64,000 bases of DNA from Kribbella solani. Lineage in GTDB: Bacteria > Actinomycetota > Actinomycetes > Propionibacteriales > Kribbellaceae. The notes beneath the pieces were generated by a model that did not search any database, had not been told where the DNA came from, and saw only the letters and a list, made by a program, of their open reading frames with translations. Every line of letters begins with the position of its first letter. Positions within the stretch are counted from its first letter, which is position 1. Position numbers and translations under genes: made by a program. Positions 17,786 to 26,448 of this stretch are shown piece after piece. The stretch is taken from NCBI RefSeq assembly GCF_014205295.1, contig NZ_JACHNF010000001.1, positions 6,448,001-6,512,000 of the forward strand, in the 5' to 3' direction.

Positions 17786-18529
17786 ATGGGTGAGTGGTTC
17801 GCCCAGTCGATGACGGGCTCGATGCTGGTGGCATTGCCGATCGCGGTGCTGGCCGGTGCGATCTCGTTCTTCTCGCCGTGCGTCGTCCCGTTGCTGCCCG
17901 GCTACCTTTCGTACGTCACCGGCCTGTCCGCGGCCGAGCTCGGCTCGGAGAAGCGCGGCCGGATGCTGGCCGGGACCGCCTTGTTCGTGGCCGGTTTCTC
18001 GGCCGTGTTCATCCTCACCGGCGTGCTCTTCGGTACGGCCGGGAACCTGCTGCTCGATCATCAGACCGCGATCACCCGGGTACTCGGCGGGCTGACCGTC
18101 GTACTCGGCGTGGTCTTCCTCGGCGGCTTCGGGTTCATGCAGCGCGACCTGCGCGTACACCGCGTCCCGGCGGTCGGGATCGCGGCCGCGCCGTTGCTCG
18201 GCGTACTGTTCGGATTCGGCTGGACGCCGTGTATCGGCCCGACGCTCGGGACCGTGATGACGCTCGCCGCCACCCAGGGCAGTGTCGGGCGCGGCGCGGT
18301 GCTGGCGCTGGTGTTCAGCCTCGGGCTGGGGATCCCGTTCATCGTGGCGGCGCTGGCGTTCCGGCGGATGCTGGCCGCGGTGGCCTGGGTACGCAAGCAC
18401 CAGCTGCTGGTGATCCGGATCGGCGGCGTACTGATGATCGTGGTGGGACTGCTGTTGCTGACGGGAGTGTGGGATGCGATGACCGCGGACCTGCGGCAGT
18501 GGGTCGCCAACTTCGGATCGGCGGTCTGA
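17786..18529 (+). CDS. ccdA: cytochrome c biogenesis protein CcdA (DsbD-like membrane electron transporter)
   Basis: A 247-residue polytopic membrane protein with about six membrane segments. The redox-active cysteines lie in FFSPCVVPLLPGYLSYVTGL (near residue 33) and GWTPCIGPTLGTVM (near residue 150), each followed by the conserved Pro. It carries electrons from cytoplasmic thioredoxin across the membrane to the TlpA/ResA-like lipoprotein. Gene spacing (4 nt before, 1 nt after) shows tight co-transcription with the system II genes. Confidence 0.96.
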   Translation: MGEWFAQSMTGSMLVALPIAVLAGAISFFSPCVVPLLPGYLSYVTGLSAAELGSEKRGRMLAGTALFVAGFSAVFILTGVLFGTAGNLLLDHQTAITRVLGGLTVVLGVVFLGGFGFMQRDLRVHRVPAVGIAAAPLLGVLFGFGWTPCIGPTLGTVMTLAATQGSVGRGAVLALVFSLGLGIPFIVAALAFRRMLAAVAWVRKHQLLVIRIGGVLMIVVGLLLLTGVWDAMTADLRQWVANFGSAV

Positions 18530-18530
18530 G

Positions 18531-20117
18531 GTGACGGAAGTGAGGGACCGGATCGCGGCCGCCTCGGGACCGGAGGAACCGTCCGGCCCGCCGGCGCTCG
18601 GCCTCGTCGGCTGGCTGCGCTGGACCTGGCGGCAGCTCACCTCGATGAAGACCGCGCTGGTGCTGCTGTTCCTGCTCGCGCTCGGCGCGGTGCCCGGATC
18701 GCTGGTACCGCAGACGCCGATCGACCCGATCAAGGTGTCCGACTTCCTCGCCGCGCACAAGACGCTCGGCCCGATCTACGACAAGCTCGGGCTGTTCGAC
18801 GTCTACAAGTCCGCCTGGTTCTCGGCGATCTACCTGCTGCTGTTCATCTCGCTGATCGGCTGTGTCGTACCGCGGCTCTCGGTGTACTTCCGCGCGTTGC
18901 GGGCCCGCCCGCCGAAACCCCCGCGGAACCTGAACCGCCTGCCCGGCTACCAGCGCTTCGAAGTTGACGACGCCGGTGACGTACTCGCCGTCGCCACCCG
19001 TGAGCTCAAGCGGCGCCGGTTCCGGATCGAGGCGTACGAGGGCGCGGTCGCGGCCGAGCGTGGGTACCTGCGCGAGGCCGGCAACCTGCTCTTCCACTTC
19101 TCGCTGATCCTGGCTCTGGTCGGCGTCGCCTGGGGATCGCTGTTCGGCTACCGCGGCACCGTACTCGTTGTCGTAGGCAACGGATTCTCCAACTCGGTGG
19201 CGCAGTACGACGACTTCACCCCCGGCCGCGCGTTCAGCGGTGACGACGATCTGCCGCCGTTCTCGCTGACGGTGAAGGACTTCGAGGCGAAGTTCCAGCA
19301 GGACGGTCCGCAGAAGGGCGCGGCCCGTGAGTTCAAGGCCCAGCTGGCGTACCAGGAAACGCCGGACGCGCCGGAGAAGTCGTACGACCTGCTGGTGAAC
19401 CATCCGCTGAAGCTGGACGGCAGCAGCGTGTACCTGCTCGGCCACGGGTACGCGCCGCGGGTCACGGTGAAGGACGGACAGGGCAACGTCGCGTTCTCCG
19501 GCCCGGCGCCGTTCCTGCCGCAGGACACGAACTTCTCCTCGTTCGGCGTGATCAAGGCCCCGGACGCGCGGCCGATGACGCTCGGGTTCGAGGGCTTCTT
19601 CCTGCCGACCGCGGTGATCGGCCAGAACGGTCCGGTGTCGGTGTTCCCCGACTCGCTGAACCCGGAGCTGGTGCTGACCGGGTACTACGGCCGGCCGCAG
19701 CCGGAGACCGGGAAGCCGGAGTCGGTGTACCAGCTGGACAAGTCGAAGCTGACTCAGTTCGAGCAGAACAAGGACAAGTGGCGCGTCCAGCTCGCGCCCG
19801 GGCAGAGCGTGCAGCTGCCGGACAAGGCCGGGTCGCTCACCTTCAACGGCTACAGCCGCTGGGTGAAGCTGCAGATCAGCCACACTCCGGGTACGGACCT
19901 CGCGCTGGCGGGCATCCTGCTGGCGATCCTCGGCCTGATGGGTTCGCTGTTCGTGCATCCACGGCGTACCTGGGTGCGGGTCCGCGAGCAGGACGGGCGT
20001 ACCGTGGTCGAGGTCGCCGGCCTGGACCGCGGGCCCGAACGCGGGCTCGGTGACGAGATCCGGGCCATTACCGACCGATTGAAGCCTGCCGGCTCGAGCA
20101 ACGAGGAGCAGTCATGA
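18531..20117 (+). CDS. resB: cytochrome c biogenesis protein ResB
   Basis: A 528-residue membrane protein of system II cytochrome c maturation. Hydrophobic segments are seen near residues 38-58, 100-120 and 185-205 and again near 455-475, with a large extracytoplasmic domain between the last two. This is the ResB/Ccs1 layout. With the CcsB/ResC protein it exports heme and joins it to apocytochrome. The start is GTG at 18531 just after the ccdA stop. It overlaps the next gene by four bases (ATGA), typical of translational coupling. Confidence 0.95.
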   Translation: MTEVRDRIAAASGPEEPSGPPALGLVGWLRWTWRQLTSMKTALVLLFLLALGAVPGSLVPQTPIDPIKVSDFLAAHKTLGPIYDKLGLFDVYKSAWFSAIYLLLFISLIGCVVPRLSVYFRALRARPPKPPRNLNRLPGYQRFEVDDAGDVLAVATRELKRRRFRIEAYEGAVAAERGYLREAGNLLFHFSLILALVGVAWGSLFGYRGTVLVVVGNGFSNSVAQYDDFTPGRAFSGDDDLPPFSLTVKDFEAKFQQDGPQKGAAREFKAQLAYQETPDAPEKSYDLLVNHPLKLDGSSVYLLGHGYAPRVTVKDGQGNVAFSGPAPFLPQDTNFSSFGVIKAPDARPMTLGFEGFFLPTAVIGQNGPVSVFPDSLNPELVLTGYYGRPQPETGKPESVYQLDKSKLTQFEQNKDKWRVQLAPGQSVQLPDKAGSLTFNGYSRWVKLQISHTPGTDLALAGILLAILGLMGSLFVHPRRTWVRVREQDGRTVVEVAGLDRGPERGLGDEIRAITDRLKPAGSSNEEQS

Positions 20118-21136
20118 GCCCGGAGACCTACGCGCAAGTCTCCAACTTGCTGATCCCGACCGCCACGGTGATCTATGCCATCGCGATGGTTTCGCACGCG
20201 ATGGAGTGGGCGCTCGGCCGGGCGGCAGTCGCGCAGAAGGCCGAAGCCAAGGTGGAGACACTGGTCGCCTCCGACGGGGCAGCTGTCTCCGGCGGGACCT
20301 CCGGCGGAGCGGACTCGGCCGGCGGACGCGCTGAAACCGGCGCGGCCGCAACCGCCGAGCCGGCGTCGACCGAGCGGATGGCGGCGGCCAGCCGGATCGG
20401 CCTGATGCTCACCTGGCTGGGCTTCGTGCTGCACCTCGGCGGCGTGCTCACCCGCGGCCTCGCGGCCGGCCGGGTGCCGTGGGGCAACATGTACGAGTTC
20501 TCGATCACGGCGTCGCTGGCGGTCGCGATCGTGTACCTGATCTTCGTGCAGCGCTACAAGCTGCAGTACCTCGGGCTCGGCGTCACCTTCGTGGTCGCCG
20601 CGGTGCTCGGGCTGGCATCCCTCGCGCTGTACACCCCGGCCGGACCGCTGGTCCCGGCCCTGGACTCGTACTGGCTGGTCATCCACGTGTCCGCGGCCGC
20701 CATCTCCGGCGGCGCGTTCACGGTCGGCGGCCTGATCTCGGTGCTGTACCTGATCAAGGCCCGGGCCGAGCGCCGGGTGCTCGCGGGCGGCACGATGGCT
20801 GCCTCGCTGCGCCGGCTGCCGAGCGCCGAGGCGATGGACGGCACCGCGTACAAGGTGCTGGCGTTCGCGTTCCCGCTCTGGACCTTCGGCGTCCTGGTGG
20901 CCGGCCCGATCTGGGCCGAGCACGCCTGGGGCCGGTACTGGGGCTGGGACCCCAAGGAGGTCTGGTCGCTGGTCACCTGGGTGGTGTACGCCGCCTACCT
21001 GCACGCGCGGGCGACGGCCGGCTGGCGTGGCCGCAAGGCCGCGAACATCGCGATCGCCGGCTGGTTCGTCTTCATCTTCAACTTCGTCGGCGTGAACCTG
21101 CTGGTGTCCGGCCTGCACTCCTACGCCGGGGTGTGA
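20114..21136 (+). CDS. ccsB: c-type cytochrome biogenesis protein CcsB (ResC/CcsA family heme handler)
   Basis: A 340-residue heme-handling membrane protein. Hydrophobic helices run from about residue 12 and 95 onward. The signature tryptophan-rich WWD-type loop is AWGRYWGWDPKEVWSL near residue 275, and conserved His residues flank it (SHAMEW early, VIHVSAA, and H in the last helices). An Ala/Gly/Ser-rich hydrophilic insert (residues 45-90) between helices 1 and 2 is unlike short bacterial homologs but common in actinobacteria. It forms the cytochrome c synthetase with ResB. Confidence 0.95.
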   Translation: MSPETYAQVSNLLIPTATVIYAIAMVSHAMEWALGRAAVAQKAEAKVETLVASDGAAVSGGTSGGADSAGGRAETGAAATAEPASTERMAAASRIGLMLTWLGFVLHLGGVLTRGLAAGRVPWGNMYEFSITASLAVAIVYLIFVQRYKLQYLGLGVTFVVAAVLGLASLALYTPAGPLVPALDSYWLVIHVSAAAISGGAFTVGGLISVLYLIKARAERRVLAGGTMAASLRRLPSAEAMDGTAYKVLAFAFPLWTFGVLVAGPIWAEHAWGRYWGWDPKEVWSLVTWVVYAAYLHARATAGWRGRKAANIAIAGWFVFIFNFVGVNLLVSGLHSYAGV

Positions 21137-21137
21137 G

Positions 21138-21389
21138 ATGAAGGAATTCGCCATCTACACCGGCCTGCGGGCCGCGCTGTTCGCGATCTGCTTCGGCGTG
21201 CTCTGGCTGGTACTGCACTCCTGGCTGTCGATCTTCCCGCTGCTCCTGATCGGCCTGATCATCTCGTCGATCCTGTCCATCTTCGTGCTCCGCGCCGCCC
21301 GGGACCGGCTGGCCGGCAAGATCGACACCCGGGCCGAGAAGATCGCCACCCGGCTCGAGCAGGCCCGCAGCGCCGAGGACGACGACTAG
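21138..21389 (+). CDS. DUF4229 domain-containing small membrane protein
   Basis: An 83-residue protein with two membrane helices (about residues 7-29 and 31-52) and a charged cytoplasmic-looking tail with coiled-coil character (DRLAGKIDTRAEKIATRLEQ). This is the DUF4229 pattern, often found beside ccs and men genes in actinobacteria. It starts one base after the ccsB stop and is the last gene of the operon. Its function is unknown; a helper role for the heme-synthetase complex is only suggested by position. Confidence 0.85.
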   Translation: MKEFAIYTGLRAALFAICFGVLWLVLHSWLSIFPLLLIGLIISSILSIFVLRAARDRLAGKIDTRAEKIATRLEQARSAEDDD

Positions 21390-21408
21390 AGCACCCCGCT
21401 CCCTCCAG

Positions 21409-21433
21409 CCGTACCAGTGCTCCACTGGTACGG
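21409..21433 (+). terminator. hairpin terminator of the hemL-ccs operon
   Basis: CCGTACCAGTG and CACTGGTACGG form a perfect 11-bp stem with a 3-nt CTC loop, 20 nt after the DUF4229 stop. There is no U-run, as is usual for GC-rich actinobacterial terminators. Confidence 0.7.
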
Positions 21434-21512
21434 AGAGTGACCTATGCCACTCGTGAATTCTCCGCAAAACCCTTTGTGCATTCCTTCACATGAGTCGTAC
21501 CGTGGTTGATGA

Positions 21513-21529
21513 AACGAAACCGTTTCGTT
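21513..21529. promoter_or_regulatory. TetR-family operator upstream of the tetR-MFS operon
   Basis: A perfect palindrome AACGAAAC-C-GTTTCGTT (8-bp arms), AT-rich against its background, 30 nt before the regulator start. The AAACG/CGTTT core is typical of operators for TetR repressors of drug-efflux genes. Confidence 0.75.
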
Positions 21530-21559
21530 CCATCGGTGTTCTGACGGCTACCCAGGGTG

Positions 21560-22171
21560 ATGAAGGTGGATGCAGCAGGCGTGCGGCAGCAGCGGCCGCG
21601 GGTCGAGGGCGGGCGCGAGGAGGAGATTCTCGACGCGACCGTCGCGGTGGTGGCCGAGCTTGGCTACGACCGGCTGACCATGGACGCGGTCGCGACCGCG
21701 GCGAAGGCCAGCAAGGCGACCCTGTACCGGCGCTGGACCAGCAAGGCCGAGCTGGTCGTGGACGCGATCAGCCGGGCCAAGGGCTGCCCGATGCCGGAGG
21801 ACGTCGACACCGGCAGCCTGCGTGGTGACCTGATCTCGATCTCCTGCGGCGACGGCGGTTTCACCGACGAGCTGCCGATGTCGGTGGTGGCCGGTCTGCT
21901 GACCGCGCTGCACCGCGACCACGAGTTGCAGAAGGCGTTCCGGGAGCTGTTCCTGGCGCCCCGGCTCGAGATCACCGGCAAGGCGTACGAGCGGGCCGTC
22001 GTCCGTGGCGAGATCGCCCCGGACGTCGACGTCGACCTGCTGTCGGTGACGTTGCCGGCGGTGATCATCCAGCACGCGTACGTCCTCGGCATCCCGCCGA
22101 CCGACGACCTGATCCTGCGCGTGATCGACAACGTGATTCTGCCTGCGGCGCGGGGGTCGCAGGCGAGCTGA
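21560..22171 (+). CDS. TetR/AcrR family transcriptional regulator
   Basis: A 203-residue repressor with an N-terminal helix-turn-helix (about residues 22-65, LTMDAVATAAKASKATLYRRW) and a C-terminal dimerisation domain of the TetR_C_11-like kind (...VTLPAVIIQHAYVLGIPPTDD). The ATG at 21560 is preferred; a GTG one codon earlier and another at 21566 are alternatives. It precedes the MFS exporter by 55 nt and probably represses both genes through the palindrome upstream, with release by an exported compound. Confidence 0.93.
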   Translation: MKVDAAGVRQQRPRVEGGREEEILDATVAVVAELGYDRLTMDAVATAAKASKATLYRRWTSKAELVVDAISRAKGCPMPEDVDTGSLRGDLISISCGDGGFTDELPMSVVAGLLTALHRDHELQKAFRELFLAPRLEITGKAYERAVVRGEIAPDVDVDLLSVTLPAVIIQHAYVLGIPPTDDLILRVIDNVILPAARGSQAS

Positions 22172-22226
22172 CCGGTTGAGGGGCCGGTCCGCGACCAAGA
22201 CAGTTCTGCCAAGAGGGGAAATATTC

Positions 22227-23786
22227 ATGTCCGAAGAAGTGATCAACGCCGATCCGCCCGAGCGGCGGCCGGCCGACGCGCCCGGGGGCGAGCACGGCCA
22301 CCGGAATCTCGGCATCGCGCTCGCGCTGATCTGCATGGCGCAGCTGATGGTGGTGCTGGACGGCACCATCGTGAACATCGCGCTGCCGCACATCAAGGAC
22401 GCGCTCGGCTTCACCGACGCGTCGCTGCCGTGGGTGGTGAACGCGTACGCGCTGGCGTTCGGCGGCCTGCTGCTGCTCGGCGGCCGGATCGGGGACATCC
22501 TCGGCCGCCGCAAGGTCTTCATCGTCGGCGTCGTGCTGTTCGGCCTGGCGTCGTTCGTCGGTGGTATTGCCCAGAGCGAGGGCGTGCTGCTGGCCAGCCG
22601 GATCCTGCAGGGTGTCGCGGCCGCGATGGCCTCGCCGAACGCGCTGGCCCTGATCACCACCACCTTCCCGGCCGGCAAGGAGCGGAACCGGGCGATGGGC
22701 GTGTACGCGGCGATGTCCGGCGCGGGCGCGGCCGTCGGCCTGATCCTGGGTGGCGCGCTGACCGAGGCGTCCTGGCGCTGGACGTTCTTCATCAACACGC
22801 CGATCGGCCTGATCGTGGCCGTGCTGGCCTTCCGGTTCCTGGGTGAGTCGGCCCGCCAGAAGGGCAAGTTCGACCTGCCCGGCGCGATCACCGGAACCGT
22901 CGGTCTGACCTCGCTGGTGTACGGCCTGACGCACGCCGCCACCGAAGGCTGGGGCGACAAGTGGACGCTGATCTTCATCTTCGGCGGCCTGGTGCTGATC
23001 GCGGCGTTCCTCGCCATCGAGGCCCGTTCGCGGCACGCGCTGATGCCGTTCCGGATCCTCGCGAACCGGACCCGGGGCGTCAGCTTCTTCGTGATGCTGG
23101 TGGTCGGCGCGGCGATGTTCTCGATGTTCTACTTCCTGGGCATCTTCGTGCAGAGCATCATGGGGTACAGCGCGCTGAAGACCGGTCTGTCGTTCCTGCC
23201 GTTCAGCGTCGGCATCGTGGTCGCGGCGCAGGTCGCCTCGGCGCTGGTGGCGCGGATGGACCCGCGCTGGATCTCCGGTGCCGGTGGGATTCTGGTCGGC
23301 GCCGGGATGTTCGGCTTCAGCCGGCTCCAGGTCGACTCGACGTACCTCACGCACCTGCTGCCGTACATCCTGGTGCTGTCGTTCGGGATGGGCCTGATCT
23401 TCGTACCGCTGACGCTGACCGCGGTCAGTGGGGTCGCGAAGGAGGACTCCGGTGTCGGGTCGGCGGTCCTGAACACGGTCCAGCAGATCGGTGGCGCGGT
23501 CGGCCTGGCGCTGCTGGGCACGATCTCCACCAGCGCGATCAAGGACAAGTTCGCCGAGCTGGCCCCCGGGCTGCAGAAGGCGGCCGAGTCCGGGCAGTCA
23601 CCGGAGCAGCTCAAGCAGCTGCAGGGCCAGTTCACCGCGCTCGCCACCACGCACGGCTTCACCCGCGCGTTCCTGTGGTCGGCGTTCCTCGCGGTCGGCG
23701 CCGGCCTGGTCACGATCATCGGCCTGTCGATCAAGCACAAGGACCTCGCCAACGACAGCGAAAGCGGCCCGGTCCACATCGGCTGA
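22227..23786 (+). CDS. MFS transporter, DHA2 (EmrB/QacA) drug-efflux type
   Basis: A 519-residue 14-helix proton antiporter. Family signatures are VVLDGTIVNIALPHIK in helix 1, WVVNAYALAFGGLLLLGGRIGD (motif A) with GRRKVF following, and the motif-C-like GAGAAVGLILGG stretch. The start at 22227 was chosen because GAGGGGAA lies 5-12 nt before it and the short hydrophilic N-terminus precedes helix 1. It probably exports a hydrophobic drug or metabolite under control of the TetR protein encoded upstream. Confidence 0.95.
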   Translation: MSEEVINADPPERRPADAPGGEHGHRNLGIALALICMAQLMVVLDGTIVNIALPHIKDALGFTDASLPWVVNAYALAFGGLLLLGGRIGDILGRRKVFIVGVVLFGLASFVGGIAQSEGVLLASRILQGVAAAMASPNALALITTTFPAGKERNRAMGVYAAMSGAGAAVGLILGGALTEASWRWTFFINTPIGLIVAVLAFRFLGESARQKGKFDLPGAITGTVGLTSLVYGLTHAATEGWGDKWTLIFIFGGLVLIAAFLAIEARSRHALMPFRILANRTRGVSFFVMLVVGAAMFSMFYFLGIFVQSIMGYSALKTGLSFLPFSVGIVVAAQVASALVARMDPRWISGAGGILVGAGMFGFSRLQVDSTYLTHLLPYILVLSFGMGLIFVPLTLTAVSGVAKEDSGVGSAVLNTVQQIGGAVGLALLGTISTSAIKDKFAELAPGLQKAAESGQSPEQLKQLQGQFTALATTHGFTRAFLWSAFLAVGAGLVTIIGLSIKHKDLANDSESGPVHIG

Positions 23787-23806
23787 CCCCCGCCACACCG
23801 CAAAGC

Positions 23807-23847
23807 CGAAGGACCCGCTTCCCGGGAGGAGAGAAGCGGGTCCTTCG
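23807..23847 (+). terminator. strong terminator of the tetR-MFS operon
   Basis: A perfect 15-bp stem (CGAAGGACCCGCTTC at 23807-23821 with 23833-23847) and an 11-nt loop, followed by a T-containing stretch (ttgtgttc). It insulates the array promoter 17 nt downstream. Confidence 0.85.
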
Positions 23848-23863
23848 TTGTGTTCGGGACGTG

Positions 23864-23873
23864 ACTTAAAGTA
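23864..23873 (+). promoter_or_regulatory. array promoter box before copy 1
   Basis: ACTTAAAGTA, the variant of the box ACTTAGAGTG shared by six array genes; it contains a TANNNT-type -10 (TAAAGT). It ends 39 nt before the start codon and follows directly after a terminator. Confidence 0.6.
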
Positions 23874-23912
23874 TGCGCGAGAGCGGGCGGCAATTCGGAG
23901 CTGAGGTGGTGC

Positions 23913-26363
23913 ATGGCCGGCGAGGATCCGGAGCTGGACGCGGTGGCCCGGCGGACGCTGGTGGACACGATCGCGGCCGGCGTCCGCGCGTTCGCGAGTA
24001 CTCCGGGTACGTCGGTGCTGGTGATCGAGAAGTCGGCCGGGGACGAGTGGCGGCGCTGTGTCCAGCGGGTCGGGACGGCGTTCTCGAAGACCGAGACCAT
24101 GCGCCGGGCGATGCCGGGATTGAATCCCGGTCCGGGCTGGTCGTCCCAGCGCGCGGCAGTGGACGCGCTCGCGCATCCACGCGCTGAGTACGCCGTGGTA
24201 GCCGAGACCGGCGAGGGCCCACTGACGGTCGTGAGCTTCGAATATCCGACGGCCAAACTCGTCGTGGTCGGTGGTGGAACGACCTTCCCGGTGCCCGGCG
24301 CGCTCGCGGACTCCTCGCTGCCCAGTGGCGAGCAGGCTGCGTGTGCCGTGCAGTATGTGCTGGCGACGGTCGCGGCGGAGCACAGCCTGGCGCTGGAGCA
24401 TGAGGTTTCGCCAGACAACTGGTACGGGCGGCCGCTCGACGCCCGGCGTGAGATCGGTCCGGATGGGCAGTTCCTCAGTACCAGCCCGGCTGTGGCGTCC
24501 TGGTCGGCGGCCGATGCGCGGTACATCGCGCAGCGGGTTACCGTGCGCCAGCCCGGGGGACAGCATCCTTATCCGGAGGTCAGTGCTCGGCCGCTCGGTC
24601 CGGACGAGTACCGGCGCTGGGCCACTCAGCTCCGCGGCTGGGTTCAGCGCGGCGGGACCATCACGGTGTACCACCACGAAGATCCGGCGCAACGGGTCGA
24701 GGCCGAGCTCGTCACGATGCAGCTGGACCCTTGGATCGACCCTGGCGCGCCTGACCCGGATCCGATCCCGGCCCAGGCCGGTGTCCGCACGATCGTCGTC
24801 GGCACGGCCGACGGCCCACCGCTCGCCTCGGTCACCGTCGGCCGGGACGCCGCTGGTGACCTGCGGGTGCTGCGGTTCCTCCGGACCGACGAGGGCTCGC
24901 TGCGGGCGGCCGAGCTGATGATGTGCGAGGCTGCCGTCCGTGCTGGTGGTGGGGTGTCCTTCTCCGCGGCCGGTGCGATCGACTACGGCGGGCTGGGGGA
25001 GAACCCGGAGACCTTCGCGAATGCCTCGGTCCATGCCGAAGTTCTAAGGTTCCAACTGCAGTTGCTGGACCCTCAGTCGGCCACCCAGCTGTCCGGGGTG
25101 ATCAAGTCCCTGGACGAGGTGCCCGGCGAGCCGGTTGTGGACCCGTCCGCGGTGGCCGCTGCTGTTCAGCGTTCCCGCGAGGCTGGTGGGGATGTGCTGG
25201 TGCTCGGCCGGTCGGATCCAGCTTTCGTGACGCTGCAGGAGCAGGCGGCTGATCAGATGGCGGCCGCGATGGGTCCGGACGGGACCGTTCCGCCGGACGT
25301 CGACGGTCTGTGGCAGGTGTTCAGTCCGCCGGTCGCCGAGCCGGGCCGGGCGGTTTCCGGCGAGCAGCAGGTGGCGGTTGCGGTCGTCGACGGTCGGCCG
25401 GTCGCTGCGGCAGCGGTCACGAACACCGGCTCCCGGTACGAGCTGGGAGCCGTCGGCGCGGTCAGCGGCGCCGACGACGCGCTGCTCGCGGCGATTGTCG
25501 ACGGCGTGTACCCACGGGACGGTGACATCAAGCCGCTGACCATGTTCCGTGCCGAGGAGGAGACCAGGGGGCTCGCGGCGTTCGGTCTGGAGGTGACCGG
25601 AGTACGTCCGGTCGACGGCGACGGGGTCGAGGTTCGGCTGCCGGAATTCACCCGGCAAGCGGTTCTCGCCGCCGACAGGTGGTCGGGATGGATGAACGGC
25701 CGTGATCTGGACCGCAGCGCGAGAAAGCTCGGCGAATTCCAGCAGGACAACGGATCTGTAGTGCGGTTGGACCATGCGGTCGCATCCCAGCGGCAGCCGG
25801 CCGAGGAGGCGGTTCGGGCGCTGGCCGACCGCGCGCGACCTGCGTCCGAACCTCCTCCTCGGCCCGTACCGTCCTTGCCGCCAGTGAATGGGAACCGGTT
25901 CACGTTGCTCGCTCGGTCCGACCAGGACTTGGCGTATATCACCTTCGATGAGAGTGCCGATGGCGAGATCGAGGTCGTGGACGTGGCCGCCGCCTCGCGG
26001 CGTGACGGCGGAAGTCAGACGGCCGCGCGGTACGGGTTGTGTACGTACCTCGCCGAGCGCGGTAAGGATGCGATGCCGCACCATCGGATCAGCGCCGGAG
26101 TCGTCAGCGAGGGTGTCTGGGATGCGGCCGAGAGCCGCTACTTCGTCACCGGCATGCACAACCGCCGCGGCGACCAGACGGCGGAATTGTTGCGCCCGGC
26201 CCCCGAATCCGCCCCCGAAGCCGCCCAGTCCAGGGAAGCCGGACAGCCCGCCGAGACCGGGCAATCGACCGAACCCGGGCAGACCCGGGATGCCGGGAAG
26301 GGTGAGGCGCCGCGGCGGCAGGGTGAGTCGGACCACCGGCGAGGTGGCTCGATGGAGCGGTGA
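23913..26363 (+). CDS. array protein, copy 1: four-repeat GNAT-like protein of unknown function
   Basis: An 816-residue soluble protein with no signal peptide or membrane segment; I recognise no known family. It reads as four repeats, each a helix-strand entry, a beta hairpin and a helix: entries at about residues 17-54, 232-271, 412-453 and 599-639 (for example REAGGDVLVLGRSDPAF) and hairpin-helix parts at 91-167, 290-351, 486-578 and 661-729 (for example QVAVAVVDGRPVAAAAV then VSGADDALLAAIVDGVY). The order resembles GNAT acetyltransferases, but the acetyl-CoA loop is degenerate. A Gln/Glu/Ser-rich linker (765-795) leads to the family's terminal peptide GEAPRRQ...GGSMER. It heads a probable two-gene unit with copy 2. 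Confidence 0.8.
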   Translation: MAGEDPELDAVARRTLVDTIAAGVRAFASTPGTSVLVIEKSAGDEWRRCVQRVGTAFSKTETMRRAMPGLNPGPGWSSQRAAVDALAHPRAEYAVVAETGEGPLTVVSFEYPTAKLVVVGGGTTFPVPGALADSSLPSGEQAACAVQYVLATVAAEHSLALEHEVSPDNWYGRPLDARREIGPDGQFLSTSPAVASWSAADARYIAQRVTVRQPGGQHPYPEVSARPLGPDEYRRWATQLRGWVQRGGTITVYHHEDPAQRVEAELVTMQLDPWIDPGAPDPDPIPAQAGVRTIVVGTADGPPLASVTVGRDAAGDLRVLRFLRTDEGSLRAAELMMCEAAVRAGGGVSFSAAGAIDYGGLGENPETFANASVHAEVLRFQLQLLDPQSATQLSGVIKSLDEVPGEPVVDPSAVAAAVQRSREAGGDVLVLGRSDPAFVTLQEQAADQMAAAMGPDGTVPPDVDGLWQVFSPPVAEPGRAVSGEQQVAVAVVDGRPVAAAAVTNTGSRYELGAVGAVSGADDALLAAIVDGVYPRDGDIKPLTMFRAEEETRGLAAFGLEVTGVRPVDGDGVEVRLPEFTRQAVLAADRWSGWMNGRDLDRSARKLGEFQQDNGSVVRLDHAVASQRQPAEEAVRALADRARPASEPPPRPVPSLPPVNGNRFTLLARSDQDLAYITFDESADGEIEVVDVAAASRRDGGSQTAARYGLCTYLAERGKDAMPHHRISAGVVSEGVWDAAESRYFVTGMHNRRGDQTAELLRPAPESAPEAAQSREAGQPAETGQSTEPGQTRDAGKGEAPRRQGESDHRRGGSMER

Positions 26364-26448
26364 ATGGGTCGAGTCGAGGCGGACATGCAACCTTTTGCCG
26401 GATTGGATCCGTCCGCGGACCCGGGCAACGATTTCGAATGGAGGGTCG

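Noticed and set aside
21490..21828. Plus-strand frame overlapping the TetR gene start
   Set aside because: Arg/Gly-rich shadow translation in a different frame from the clear helix-turn-helix gene.
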